A DNA stretch of 60,000 bases from positions 1,230,001 to 1,290,000 of the forward strand of contig NZ_CP043051.1 of assembly GCF_008121495.1 (NCBI RefSeq), read 5' to 3'. Shown here piece by piece: positions 22,406-31,316 of the stretch; positions within the stretch are counted from its first letter, which is position 1; each line of letters opens with the position of its first letter. The stretch comes from Mediterraneibacter gnavus ATCC 29149 (GTDB lineage Bacteria; Bacillota; Clostridia; Lachnospirales; Lachnospiraceae). A model generated the notes under the pieces. The model was not told where the DNA came from. It searched no databases and saw only the letters and a program-made list of their open reading frames with translations. The translations under genes were made by a program, and so were the position numbers.

Positions 22406-24736
22406 CTACAATAATCCGACGATGTGATAGACTGCAAATGATGCAATCCATGCAATGAAACATTGACCAAATACCATGGCTGCTGCCCATTTTCCGCCCA
22501 ATTCCTGTTTCACAGACGCGATTGCTGCGACACATGGCGTATAAAGCAGGCAGAATACGAGAAGTGCTACTGCCCCTGCAATGGTAAGACTGCCCTGAAG
22601 TGCTGCACTGCTTCCAAACAAAATAGTCAAAGACGATACAACGCTTTCTTTTGCCAGAAATCCCGAAATCAGCGCGGTCACGATACGCCAGTCTCCAAAT
22701 CCTACAGGAAGGAAAATCGGCGCAAGTCCGCCTGCCACCAATGCCAGAATACTGTTTTGAGAATCTGCTGTCATATTCAGTCCGGTATCAAAATTCTGCA
22801 AAAACCAGATTACGATCGTAGCAATAAAAATAACGGTAAACGCTCTCTGCAGAAAATCCTTTGCTTTATCCCACAAAAGATGTCCCACATTTTTGGCACC
22901 CGGCAGACGATAGTTCGGCAGCTCCATCACAAACGGAACCGCTTCCCCTTTGAATGCCGTTTTCTTAAAGATCAGTGCCATTAAAATTCCCATCACAATT
23001 CCAAATACATAAAGTCCAATCATCACAAGCGCTCCCCTCTTCGGGAAAAATGCCGCAGTGAAAAATGCGTAAATCGGCAGCTTCGCCGTACAGCTCATGA
23101 ACGGAGTCAGAAGAATTGTCATCTTTCGGTCTCTCTCAGACGGCAGCGTCCGGCTTGCCATCACACCAGGAACTGTACATCCGAATCCGACCAGCATCGG
23201 AACAATGCTTCGTCCGGAGAGTCCCAGTTTTCGGAGAAGTTTATCCATGATAAAAGCTACTCTTGCCATATATCCACTGTCTTCCAGAAGCGACAGAAAG
23301 AAAAACAGTGTCACAATGATCGGCAGAAAACTTAAAACACCGCCGACTCCACTGAAAATTCCATCAATCACCAGCGAATGTACCACACTGTTTACATGCG
23401 CTGCTGTCATTGCATGGTCCACGACATTCGTCAGTGCTGTGATTCCAGACTCCAGAAGCCCCTGCAAAAATGCCCCGATTACATTGAAAGTAAGCCAGAA
23501 TACAACTGCCATAATTCCAACAAATGCAGGAATTCCGGTATATTTTCCAGTCAGGAATCGATCGATCTTCCGACTTCTGAGATGTTCTCTGCTCTCTTTC
23601 GGCTTGATCACCGACTCACTGCAGACGTCTTCTATGTAAGCAAACCTCATCTGTGCAATTGAGGCTGCACGATCCAGTCCAGTTTCCTCCTCCGTCTGTC
23701 GGGAAATATCCTCCAGAAGGTTTTTCTCATTTTCTGTCAGATTCAGCTGCTCTAATATTTTTTCATCATCTTCCATGATCTTGCTTGCCGCAAACCGAAC
23801 CGGTATCTCTGCTTTTTCAGCATGATCCTCGATCAGATGCATTACTGCATGAATTCCTCTGTGAACCCCTTCCTCTTTTCGGCAGAAATCTGTTTCCAGT
23901 GGTTTTTCCTGATATTTTGCTACATGGATGGCATGCTGGATCAACTCCTCAATTCCTTCTGCCTTTGCCGCAGAAATCGGAATGACCGGCACTCCCAGGG
24001 CCTCCTCCATTTCATTAACCAGAACGGAACCTCCGTTTTCACGCAGTTCATCCATCATATTCAATGCAACAACCATCGGAAAACCAAGCTCTAACAGCTG
24101 CATGGTAAGATACAGATTTCGCTCAATATTTGTTGCATCCACAATATTGATGATCCCTTTCGGTTTCTCACGAATGACAAACTCTCTCGTCACGATTTCC
24201 TCACTGCTGTAAGGAGACATCGAATAAATCCCCGGCAGATCTGTGATCAGTGTATTATTATGGCCTTTGATCACTCCATCTTTTCTGTCTACTGTAACTC
24301 CCGGAAAGTTACCCACATGCTGTTTGGAACCGGTCAACTGGTTAAACAATGTCGTCTTTCCACAATTCTGATTTCCCACAAGAGCAAACGTCAGTGTCTC
24401 CCCTTCAGGCAGCGGAGTCTCCTCTTTCCGGTTATGAAACTTTCCGCCTTCCCCGTATCCCGGATGCAGTTTCTCCTGTTTTTCTACTTTTTTTCTGATA
24501 TTCTTTGGTTTGTGTTCTTTACTGATTTCAATGTTTTTTGCATCTTTCAGGCGAATTGTCAGCTCGTAGCCATGAAGCCGCAGCTCAATTGGATCTCCCA
24601 TCGGTGCATATTGTACAACCGTCACTTCTGTGCCTTGTATCAATCCCATATCCAGAAAATGTTGGCGCAGAGCGCCCTCTCCCCCAACCGAAAGAATGGT
24701 GGCAGTACTTCCTATTTGTAATTCATTTAATTTCAT
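22406..24736 (-). CDS. feoB: FeoA-FeoB fusion, ferrous iron importer
   Basis: 776 residues. Residues 1-75 are a FeoA SH3-like domain (LNELQIGSTATILSVGG...ELRLHGYELTIRLKDA). After a basic linker comes the FeoB G-domain with GNQNCGKTTLFN (G1), DLPGIYS (G3) and NMMD (G4). The GDI-like helices and the C-terminal membrane part with two Gate motifs follow (LVGFGCTVPGVMASRT and LLYTPCVAAIAS). It imports Fe2+ through the inner membrane, driven or gated by nucleotide hydrolysis. FeoA and FeoB are usually separate genes; fusions are known. It is transcribed from the promoter at 24780-24808. Confidence 0.95.
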   Translation of the reverse strand: MKLNELQIGSTATILSVGGEGALRQHFLDMGLIQGTEVTVVQYAPMGDPIELRLHGYELTIRLKDAKNIEISKEHKPKNIRKKVEKQEKLHPGYGEGGKFHNRKEETPLPEGETLTFALVGNQNCGKTTLFNQLTGSKQHVGNFPGVTVDRKDGVIKGHNNTLITDLPGIYSMSPYSSEEIVTREFVIREKPKGIINIVDATNIERNLYLTMQLLELGFPMVVALNMMDELRENGGSVLVNEMEEALGVPVIPISAAKAEGIEELIQHAIHVAKYQEKPLETDFCRKEEGVHRGIHAVMHLIEDHAEKAEIPVRFAASKIMEDDEKILEQLNLTENEKNLLEDISRQTEEETGLDRAASIAQMRFAYIEDVCSESVIKPKESREHLRSRKIDRFLTGKYTGIPAFVGIMAVVFWLTFNVIGAFLQGLLESGITALTNVVDHAMTAAHVNSVVHSLVIDGIFSGVGGVLSFLPIIVTLFFFLSLLEDSGYMARVAFIMDKLLRKLGLSGRSIVPMLVGFGCTVPGVMASRTLPSERDRKMTILLTPFMSCTAKLPIYAFFTAAFFPKRGALVMIGLYVFGIVMGILMALIFKKTAFKGEAVPFVMELPNYRLPGAKNVGHLLWDKAKDFLQRAFTVIFIATIVIWFLQNFDTGLNMTADSQNSILALVAGGLAPIFLPVGFGDWRIVTALISGFLAKESVVSSLTILFGSSAALQGSLTIAGAVALLVFCLLYTPCVAAIASVKQELGGKWAAAMVFGQCFIAWIASFAVYHIVGLL

Positions 24737-24779
24737 GTCTTTTCCTCTTTCTCATTCGTTTGAGCTTTCTTACTACTCT

Positions 24780-24808
24780 ACCATACACTGATGTTTTTAT
24801 AAAAGCAA
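24780..24808 (-). promoter_or_regulatory. Promoter of feoAB
   Basis: Read leftward: TTGCTT, 17 bp, TATGGT. The -35 region overlaps a weak dyad (TTGCTTTTATAAAAAC). I cannot identify a Fur or DtxR box with confidence. Confidence 0.5.
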
Positions 24809-24820
24809 CTGTTTGGGCAC

Positions 24821-24847
24821 AAAAATACCGACGGATTACTCCGCCGG
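24821..24847 (-). terminator. Terminator of the DXS-like gene
   Basis: On the minus strand CCGGCGGA-GTAA-TCCGTCGG is followed by TATTTTTG. Confidence 0.8.
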
Positions 24848-24854
24848 CCTTCTA

Positions 24855-26612
24855 TTATTTTAAAATTGCTTCTACATCTGCTGCAATCTGCTCTGCATTC
24901 AGATGATTTTTCTCCAATACTTCCTGCACGTCATATCGGTCAAGGAACTCTTTCTTCAATCCAACGTTTAACACTTTCATATCAGAAGCGCCGTAATAAC
25001 GGGCAATTTTTTCACCAAAACCTCCGTCTAAAATTCCATCCTCCAGGGTCACTACGATTTCATGATCTTTCTTCAGATCATCAAGAAGTGCTTCATCCAG
25101 ACCTGTGATGTAGTATGGATTCACCAGTGTCGGCTGCACACCTGTTTTCTCTGCGATCAGTTCTGCTGCTTTCTCTCCCAGTGAATAGAATGCACCGAGT
25201 CCGATCACTGCAACCTTGCTTCCTTTCTGTATTACTTCATAAGTATTCAGTTTGCCGAAATCCTTAGTCACTGTTTTTCCATCCGAAATCAGCTCACCGC
25301 CCGGTACTTTTATTGCAACCGGATAAGAATTCTGCTCCACACTCCAATCAAGCATGGCAAGATATTCTTCTTTTGTCGTCGGTGCCAGATAAACAAGGTT
25401 CGGAATATTTGCCATCATCGGAATATCCTGAAATCCCAGATGTGTGACATCATTCATTCCATAAACAGAACCCCAGAATGTCACAATTGTTGCCGGACTG
25501 TTGTTGATACACAGATCCTGTGCGATCTGGTCAAATGTCCGCTGTACAAAAGTACTGTACACGCCGTAAACAGGCTTTCCTCCGTTTGCCGCAATACCGG
25601 ATGCCAGAGCAACCGCTGTCTCTTCTGCAATTCCCACATCAATAAACTGGCGTCCGGCTTCTTTTCGCTTATCTTCTGTAAATCCCATAACTGCAGGCGT
25701 TCCGGATGTGATGGCAACCACACGGGAATCTTCTTTCATCTTTTTCAAAAGATAATCTCTCGTAATACCGGCGTAGTCCTCCGTATTTGAAGTATAAAGA
25801 GGTTTTCCCGTCTCAAGATCAAACGGACCGCTGAAATGCCACTGTTCTTTATTTTGCTCTGCCGGCTCATATCCTTTTCCTTTCAGCGTATTGATATGAA
25901 CCACAACCGGCTGACTGCTGTTTTTTACTTTCTGAAATGCCTCCACCAGCGCTTTTGTATCGTTTCCCTGGTTTACATAAATATAATCAAGCCCCATCGC
26001 TTTGAACAGGTTACATGGAGCTGTTCCGTTTGTTTCCCGCAGCAGCTTCAAATTCTGATACAATCCTCCATGATTCTCTGCGATGGACATATCATTGTCA
26101 TTCACTACAATAATTAGATTTCCACCCAATTCTGCGGCGTAGTCAATTCCCTCCAGTGCTTCTCCGCCGCTTAAAGAACCGTCTCCGATCACTGCGATTA
26201 CATTTCCGTCTTCCCCTTTCAGATCTCTTGCTTTTGCAAGTCCACAGGCAAGACTGACAGAAGTAGATGTATGACCGATTGTAAAGAAATCATGCTCACT
26301 CTCATGCGGATTTGTATAACCGGATACATCATCGTAATGCTCTTCATAAAGATATGCATCTTTTCTTCCTGTCAGCATTTTGTGCGGATAACTCTGATGG
26401 GAAACGTCATATACAATTTTATCTTTTGGAGATTCAAATACATAATGCATGGCAATGGTCGCTTCCACCATTCCGAAATTTGGTCCGAAATGTCCGCCAT
26501 GCCGGCTTGCCCGGGTCAAAAGTGCATGGCGCATCTCTTCTGCCAGTGCCGGAAGCTCCTCGATCGTCAGTTTTTTTACATCTTCAGGGCTGTTGATTGT
26601 TTCAATATACAT
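24855..26612 (-). CDS. 1-deoxy-D-xylulose-5-phosphate synthase-like thiamine-diphosphate enzyme
   Basis: 585 residues with the transketolase/DXS layout. The ThDP site is GDGSLSGGEALEG...VVNDNDMSIAEN. DXS-type SHQSYPHKMLTGR lies near residue 75, followed by a pyrimidine-binding domain with GIAEETAVALASGIA and a C-terminal transketolase domain. It is shorter than housekeeping DXS (about 620) and stands alone without isoprenoid genes, so it may be a second, specialised enzyme. In vivo it would join pyruvate to an aldehyde or act as a related ketol transferase. Its promoter is of the MerR-activated type, which suggests stress- or aldehyde-linked expression. Confidence 0.8.
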   Translation of the reverse strand: MYIETINSPEDVKKLTIEELPALAEEMRHALLTRASRHGGHFGPNFGMVEATIAMHYVFESPKDKIVYDVSHQSYPHKMLTGRKDAYLYEEHYDDVSGYTNPHESEHDFFTIGHTSTSVSLACGLAKARDLKGEDGNVIAVIGDGSLSGGEALEGIDYAAELGGNLIIVVNDNDMSIAENHGGLYQNLKLLRETNGTAPCNLFKAMGLDYIYVNQGNDTKALVEAFQKVKNSSQPVVVHINTLKGKGYEPAEQNKEQWHFSGPFDLETGKPLYTSNTEDYAGITRDYLLKKMKEDSRVVAITSGTPAVMGFTEDKRKEAGRQFIDVGIAEETAVALASGIAANGGKPVYGVYSTFVQRTFDQIAQDLCINNSPATIVTFWGSVYGMNDVTHLGFQDIPMMANIPNLVYLAPTTKEEYLAMLDWSVEQNSYPVAIKVPGGELISDGKTVTKDFGKLNTYEVIQKGSKVAVIGLGAFYSLGEKAAELIAEKTGVQPTLVNPYYITGLDEALLDDLKKDHEIVVTLEDGILDGGFGEKIARYYGASDMKVLNVGLKKEFLDRYDVQEVLEKNHLNAEQIAADVEAILK

Positions 26613-26676
26613 TAATATCCACTCCTCTTTTTCTTATCAATTCTTACTGTTTTTCTCCTTTGTGAGGATTGATGAT

Positions 26677-26707
26677 ACTATATCACCTGGAGTTAACTCC
26701 AAGTCAA
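26677..26707 (-). promoter_or_regulatory. MerR-type promoter of the DXS-like gene
   Basis: Read leftward: TTGACT, a 19-bp spacer and TATAGT. The perfect palindrome GGAGTTAACTCC (26689-26700) is centred in the spacer. An over-long spacer with a dyad between -35 and -10 is diagnostic of MerR-family activation. No MerR gene is in the window. Confidence 0.75.
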
Positions 26708-26803
26708 GAGCGAGTTTAAATATTTTTTTATTTTCTTTTCACCAGACACGAATGGCACTTTTTTCATAAATGTAATCAAACATACTGGTAATAAAAACGA
26801 AGA

Positions 26804-26819
26804 TGTTTCACGTGAAACA
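26804..26819. other. parS: parS site (distal)
   Basis: TGTTTCACGTGAAACA, an exact ParB-binding parS sequence. It lies about 7-8 kb from the parA/parB genes. Flanking bases (GAAGA...TCTTC) extend the palindrome to 26 bp. Confidence 0.85.
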
Positions 26820-26833
26820 TCTTCATCTCCATT

Positions 26834-27286
26834 TTATTCCTTTATTTTTTCAAACCTGTACTGTTGCTTAATATCCGGATATTTTTCATGATCCACTTCA
26901 CTCATAAACATTCCATATGGTCTTGCACAGATTTTAAACGGAGAATACAACCCCTGATAAATCACCAGTTTTTCTCCTGTCTCTGTATGCTGCGCAAATG
27001 CAAGCACTTTATATAAATATTCTGAAGTTTCCCCTGACACCCATTCTCTCTTAAAATGCTGTACAATATCTCCCACTCGGATGTCTCTCGGAATCACCTC
27101 TTCTTGCTTTAACTCAGGCTCTGTATCCAATTCTACATATTCCTCTTTATCCAGAGAAACAGGCGCACCTGATTTTCCCATAATATGGACGCCTCCATAC
27201 CAGGTGCCTGTAATCTCAAACAGATCCCCCACCTGATATTCTGAAGTATATTCATCGTTCTTTTTTACAATTCTTATTCTGCTCAT
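26834..27286 (-). CDS. DUF1653-domain protein
   Basis: 150 residues. The N-terminal 60 residues are SH3-like ([20 protein letters not shown]). The C-terminal half matches DUF1653 ([12 protein letters not shown]...[20 protein letters not shown], then [10 protein letters not shown]). The function is unknown in the family. It heads a set of three small leftward genes between the distal parS and an EAL-gene remnant. No promoter stands out. Confidence 0.75.
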   Translation of the reverse strand: MSRIRIVKKNDEYTSEYQVGDLFEITGTWYGGVHIMGKSGAPVSLDKEEYVELDTEPELKQEEVIPRDIRVGDIVQHFKREWVSGETSEYLYKVLAFAQHTETGEKLVIYQGLYSPFKICARPYGMFMSEVDHEKYPDIKQQYRFEKIKE

Positions 27287-27303
27287 TCTGATTATCCCTT
27301 ATT

Positions 27304-27543
27304 CTATTTTCTTCTTTCAATCACATCACTGATTGCATCAATTCCTAAAAGTATCTGACTGACCAGAATCAGCGCAAATAAAATTTTCACCACTTTTTTT
27401 CCTGTCTCGTCTTCTCTTTCTGCACAGTCTTTTGCAATTCTTCCGACAATCCCCAGTAATCCAATCAGAGAAATCCTCTGCGCTGTTCTGTTTAACGATT
27501 TGTTCTGATAATAAATTTCCTGCAATAATTCATGATTGTTCAT
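27304..27543 (-). CDS. Small membrane protein, unknown
   Basis: 79 residues. The N-terminal half is mixed (NNHELLQEIYYQNKSLNRTAQ), followed by hydrophobic stretches ISLIGLLGIVG and VVKILFALILVSQILLGI. I start at the second ATG (AGGAG 9 nt upstream). No family recognised. It is 18 nt downstream of the next unknown gene, so they are probably cotranscribed. Confidence 0.55.
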   Translation of the reverse strand: MNNHELLQEIYYQNKSLNRTAQRISLIGLLGIVGRIAKDCAEREDETGKKVVKILFALILVSQILLGIDAISDVIERRK

Positions 27544-27561
27544 ACTCATGTTCTCCTCTCC

Positions 27562-27834
27562 TTATAATCCGTCTCTGTAAATATGATTGATTGTTGCCTG
27601 AGCATGTTCCAGCTCCTTTTTCTGCATGACGGCATCTCGATCACTGAAAATTGCCAGCATCTCATCCACCACATCTTCCGCTCTCGGATTTGATGTTCTG
27701 TAAAGATACCCCAGCATACGAGTTGCCGTATAATCTGTCCTGATTTGATTATATGCAATTTCTCTGCAAAAGTCATCAGGATAATCCTTCTCCTTCAAAG
27801 CTCTGTACAATTCATCATTTCTTGCTTTTTCCAT
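27562..27834 (-). CDS. Small cytoplasmic protein, unknown
   Basis: 90 residues, charged and helical, with no membrane segment or signal. The sequence RTDYTATRMLGYLYRTSN, then RAEDVVDEMLAI gives no family I recognise. A second frame over the same DNA (27546-27776) looks less protein-like. It begins 4 nt after the EAL remnant ends. Confidence 0.55.
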   Translation of the reverse strand: MEKARNDELYRALKEKDYPDDFCREIAYNQIRTDYTATRMLGYLYRTSNPRAEDVVDEMLAIFSDRDAVMQKKELEHAQATINHIYRDGL

Positions 27835-27837
27835 ATT

Positions 27838-28158
27838 TATTGCCGCCTGTTCTTTCTAAAATACTGTTTTTCAAATTCTTCTTCCGATAATGGCTTATTC
27901 AAAAAGTATCCTTGAATGACATCACAACACATCTCTTTTAATACGCCAAGCTGCTTTTGGGTTTCAACACCTTTGTTTCATCCCTTTTTGCATCACTTCC
28001 CAACAAAGCTTACCTTCCGGATACTCAACCTGAAATGTCTTTTTACAACACTCATTCATATATACACTCTTATTTGCCTCAACATCTATGATACGAATGT
28101 TCGAATTTATTCCATTTAAAATTTTATAAAAAAATTGTGAATCTGAATTATCTTTCAC
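27838..28158 (-). pseudogene. PAS...EAL signalling protein with its middle deleted
   Basis: It starts at GTG (28158) after AAAGGAG and encodes a PAS-like N-terminus (ILNGINSNIRIIDVEANKSV, then GKLCWEVMQKGMKQRC) ending in a stop at 27964. In the next frame, from the same point, comes the end of an EAL phosphodiesterase: GVETQKQLGVLKEMCCDVIQ followed by GYFLNKPLSEEEFEKQYF, ending at 27838. The intervening GGDEF and most of EAL are missing. It is therefore a deletion remnant of a cyclic-di-GMP enzyme. Confidence 0.7.
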
Positions 28159-28231
28159 CGCAATACTCCTTTTAACAGCAAATAATTCTCTCCCATATTC
28201 TACATCATATTGACTGGAAAAATCTACTCAA

Positions 28232-28279
28232 AAAATCCTGTTCCAAATGGAATTATTACTCCACTTCCAACAGGATTTT
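28232..28279. terminator. Terminator after the epimerase gene
   Basis: AAAATCCTGTT / AACAGGATTTT 11-bp stem; the minus strand continues into TTTTTT. Confidence 0.7.
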
Positions 28280-28290
28280 GATTCAATCAT

Positions 28291-28941
28291 TTAAATATTT
28301 CTTACTTTTTGGATGATTGTACGATAATCTTCATTTTTTTCAAATAAAATCTGTTTGCCCAGTACAAAGCCTTCTACCCCTTTTTTCCAGAGACGCTCCA
28401 GAATCTCCCAGGTCACACCGCCGTCGATCACAATATGGAATTTATACCGCTGACGCAATTTCAAAAGTTGCTCAATTTTAGGTTCTACAAAATGAAGATA
28501 GTCTCTTCCCGCAAATCCGGGATTTACGGTCATGACCAGCACGTAATCTACTAACGACAACAATTCCTGAATACTGTCAAGTGAAATTCCGGGATTGATC
28601 ACGATCCCAGGAGCCTTTCCAAGTTTACGTATTCTGCAGAGTGTCTCTGTTGGAATTGTTTCAGAATCCGGATGGATATAAATAATATCTGCTCCGAACT
28701 CTGCATATCGTTCTATATAACGTCCGGGATTATACATCATCATATGAACATCCAGCTTCAAAGAAGTGTTTTTACGTATTGTTTCAATATCCTGAAAACT
28801 CATCCCGAAATTAGGCACATAATGGCCATCCATTACATCTATATGTAAAATATCCGCTCCACTCACATCAAGTCTCATAATCTCATCTTTCAGATAATCC
28901 ATCGAAAGATTCAAAAGCGACGGGCATAATAATTTTTCCAT
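28291..28941 (-). CDS. Ribulose-phosphate 3-epimerase family protein
   Basis: 216 residues, TIM barrel. It has the family motifs CPSLLNLS at the N-terminus, HIDVMDGHYVPNFG (catalytic Asp and metal His), LDVHMMMYNP, TVNPGFAG (phosphate loop) and VIDGGV (second catalytic Asp). It interconverts ketopentose or ketohexose 5/6-phosphates at C3. Being next to a TRAP permease rather than pentose-phosphate genes, it may be specialised for a sugar acid or rare sugar such as allulose 6-phosphate. It begins 13 nt after the permease gene. Confidence 0.85.
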   Translation of the reverse strand: MEKLLCPSLLNLSMDYLKDEIMRLDVSGADILHIDVMDGHYVPNFGMSFQDIETIRKNTSLKLDVHMMMYNPGRYIERYAEFGADIIYIHPDSETIPTETLCRIRKLGKAPGIVINPGISLDSIQELLSLVDYVLVMTVNPGFAGRDYLHFVEPKIEQLLKLRQRYKFHIVIDGGVTWEILERLWKKGVEGFVLGKQILFEKNEDYRTIIQKVRNI

Positions 28942-28954
28942 AACGCCTCTCTCC

Positions 28955-30127
28955 CTACTGAATAAGTCCTGCAGCAGTTGGTAATGTCATAGAAATCGCA
29001 GGAATACATGTGGTCAGCAACAGTACGATCAAAATCACACCAAAATAGGGCAGTAATTCTTTAAACACCTGCTCAATTTTTACATTTCCGACCTTCGCTC
29101 CTGTAAACAAGATAGAGCCAACCGGAGGCGTAATTGTTCCAATACAAAGGTTCAGCGTGACCATAATACCAAACTGTACCGGATGCATCCCGAACGTCTG
29201 ACAAATTGGCAGGAAAATCGGTGTAAAAATCAAAACAGCCGGAGTCGGATCCATAAAGGTTCCTACGATCAACAAAATAATATTCATTAAAATCAAAATC
29301 ACATATCTGTTTTCTGTAATAGAAAGCATTCCATTTGCGATCAGATCCGGCAAACCTGTAAATGCCATAACCCATGACATAATAGAGGATAATCCAATCA
29401 TAAACGTAATAATACCCGTCATTTTTGCAGGAATTCGTCGTTCTGCAACATATCCACATTTCTTTGCTTTAACCCCTGCAAGGAACATCACGAGTAATCC
29501 CCACAGAATTCCCGGCACATATCCTCCCGTAAACAAGGCAGCAACTGATACACTTCCTGCAATTGTCGAATAAACAATCATCAGATTGGACGGTGGAATC
29601 AGCATTCCCGTCGGTGCAGAAGCAATATTTACACCGGCACTGTAAACCGGATCATATCCTTCCTTTTTTTCCATCGGTCCGATCGTACCACCCATTGCAG
29701 CAGCCGCTGCTGCACCGGAACCTGAAATTGCACCAAATAACATGTTTGCTACTACATTAGACTGCGCCAGTGCCCCCGGCATACGTCCGGCAACAACCTT
29801 GGCAACATTAACAATTCGCTCTGCAATTCCACCGTTATTCATAATATTTCCTGCAAGAATAAAAAACGGAATTGCAATCAGTGAAAATGAATTGGCTCCG
29901 GCAAACAATCTCTGCGCAGATGTCGCAAATGAAATATTTGCATCGAGCATACACAACATAGCCAGCGCGGATGACAATCCTACCGCTACACTGATTGACA
30001 CACCGATCGCTAGCATAATCACCAAAAGCACAACCATAACAATTGCTGTTTGATGTGTGACTTTATGAAATGAGTATTCAATGATTCGGGAAATGAAGTG
30101 TTCCCAGATAAACAGGTACAACAACAT
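28955..30127 (-). CDS. TRAP transporter large permease (DctM-like), internally deleted
   Basis: 390 residues. DctM features are clear: NSFSLIAIPFFILAGNIM, SGSGAAAAAAMGGTIG, PTGMLIPPSNLMIVY, GTFMDPTPAVLIFTP and CIGTITPPVG. Between RRIPAK (about 235) and MTGIITFMIGLSS the usual segment of about 65-70 residues is missing; in the family it includes a GGI...G.FT.TEA signature and two helices. The first 25 residues (LLYLFIWEHFISRIIEYSFH) are not DctM-like and may be leftover DctQ. No DctP or DctQ gene is present. It is therefore probably a non-functional remnant, although the frame is open. Confidence 0.75.
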   Translation of the reverse strand: MLLYLFIWEHFISRIIEYSFHKVTHQTAIVMVVLLVIMLAIGVSISVAVGLSSALAMLCMLDANISFATSAQRLFAGANSFSLIAIPFFILAGNIMNNGGIAERIVNVAKVVAGRMPGALAQSNVVANMLFGAISGSGAAAAAAMGGTIGPMEKKEGYDPVYSAGVNIASAPTGMLIPPSNLMIVYSTIAGSVSVAALFTGGYVPGILWGLLVMFLAGVKAKKCGYVAERRIPAKMTGIITFMIGLSSIMSWVMAFTGLPDLIANGMLSITENRYVILILMNIILLIVGTFMDPTPAVLIFTPIFLPICQTFGMHPVQFGIMVTLNLCIGTITPPVGSILFTGAKVGNVKIEQVFKELLPYFGVILIVLLLTTCIPAISMTLPTAAGLIQ

Positions 30128-30218
30128 TCCTGTTCTCAGTAACTAAAATTTTGAAAAGATAGAAGAAAATAAAAAATTGCTTGAGAAAGTAAGACAAAAA
30201 TGGTATATTAATAAGTGT

Positions 30219-30290
30219 GTTCCCTTAGTAAAATGGATATTACGGATCCCTCCTAAGGATCAAGTGCAGGTTCGATTCCTGCAGGGAACG
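30219..30290 (+). tRNA. tRNA-Arg (anticodon CCT)
   Basis: 72 nt without encoded CCA. The acceptor stem GTTCCCT/AGGGAAC pairs fully. The anticodon arm GATCC-CTCCTAA-GGATC gives CCT, which reads AGG. The T-arm TGCAGGTTCGATTCCTGCA is complete. It is the only tRNA in the window and lies beside the truncated TRAP gene. Confidence 0.93.
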
Positions 30291-30296
30291 TTTTCA

Positions 30297-30347
30297 AAAC
30301 GAGGACAGCAGCTTTCTTTATTCAGCCACTGTCCTCGTTTTATTTTT
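30297..30347 (+). terminator. Terminator of tRNA-Arg
   Basis: AAAACGAGGACAG / CTGTCCTCGTTTT perfect stem followed by ATTTTT. Confidence 0.85.
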
Positions 30348-30432
30348 CTATTTCTCTTTTCTTCTTACAAAAACAACTACACCTATCACCGCAATACAAG
30401 CAACGCAAAAAATCACATACGATTTTGAATAT

Positions 30433-31308
30433 TTAAAAATTCACATATCCCTGCAGCCAGATCTCTCCTTTAAATCGTCTTCCAATCTCTGGCTCTCCCA
30501 GAACCTCTTTCTTCGGAACACAAACATCGAACTCCAGTTCATTGACATCTAGTTTCATCTGATAAAGCCGTTCTCCGGTCAATGTATTCTCCCGCTCTCT
30601 GATCGCCAGAATCTCTCCCATAATTGAATACAGATCACATTCCACACCATAAGGCATAAAGTAACTGTCCACAATGGAATATACATCCTCTGTAGCCAAT
30701 CTACGAGAAACTTTTGAGTAGATATCCATATCTTCCAGAGTCAACGTTTCAATTGCTCCCTGATCTCCATTACGGGCAGCACTCAAAAGTTTCTTTCGTG
30801 TTTTTGCTTCCTCTCTTGCGAAACGCATCTGTGTCTCGCTTTTTCTTACAGGCAGCAGGATTCTCCCGGACAGAGCAAGACCGGAAAAAGTGACACCGTT
30901 TGGAGCTCCTGTCATCATACCCAGCTGACGCTCTTTCATATATTCTACGCCATTTTGCATTGTAAAAATCAGACTGATCCCCACTTTTGCATCTTCACAG
31001 ATTCCTACGTACTGTTCGCGCTCGATTCGTTTTTCAATGGAAACATCTGCATATGTTGTAACACCACTTCCCTGAAAATACGGGAAATAGTATTCCATAT
31101 CAAACTGGTCATGATCATCCAGTTCTCCACACAATGTAATCCCCACATCCTGACCGTATTCCTTTTGAAATTCACAGTAGTCTGCTTCTTCATTATAGGA
31201 AACGGTCATCTGATGGGTAAAGGTTTCTCTTGTCTGCTCCAATATTTCTTTTAGCTCTGCTTTTTTCTTGATGGGACCAAACCCAATTGCTTTCAAATAC
31301 TGATGCAT
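30433..31308 (-). CDS. DUF3881-family protein
   Basis: 291 residues, cytoplasmic, beginning MHQYLKAIGFGPIKKKAELK. It matches the DUF3881 family, which occurs next to serS in Lachnospiraceae. No catalytic motif is evident; the protein is rich in acidic residues and beta strands. It follows serS by 8 nt and is probably cotranscribed. The function is unknown. Confidence 0.8.
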   Translation of the reverse strand: MHQYLKAIGFGPIKKKAELKEILEQTRETFTHQMTVSYNEEADYCEFQKEYGQDVGITLCGELDDHDQFDMEYYFPYFQGSGVTTYADVSIEKRIEREQYVGICEDAKVGISLIFTMQNGVEYMKERQLGMMTGAPNGVTFSGLALSGRILLPVRKSETQMRFAREEAKTRKKLLSAARNGDQGAIETLTLEDMDIYSKVSRRLATEDVYSIVDSYFMPYGVECDLYSIMGEILAIRERENTLTGERLYQMKLDVNELEFDVCVPKKEVLGEPEIGRRFKGEIWLQGYVNF

Positions 31309-31316
31309 ATTACTCC

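Noticed and set aside
26799..26824. Palindrome at 26799-26824 as a transcription terminator
   Set aside because: The core is an exact parS site and there is no T-tract after the hairpin.
27546..27776. Alternative 76-codon frame over the small protein at 27562-27834
   Set aside because: The sequence is Trp/Arg/Cys-rich and unlike a protein; the other frame has a better composition and fits the gene spacing.
30219..30290. tRNA-Arg as the attachment site of the mobile element
   Set aside because: No copy of the tRNA 3' end lies at the element's ends, and the 24-bp repeat at the CIRCE site explains the boundaries.
30177..30428. 83-codon open frame spanning the tRNA
   Set aside because: It covers the tRNA-Arg gene and its terminator, both well supported.
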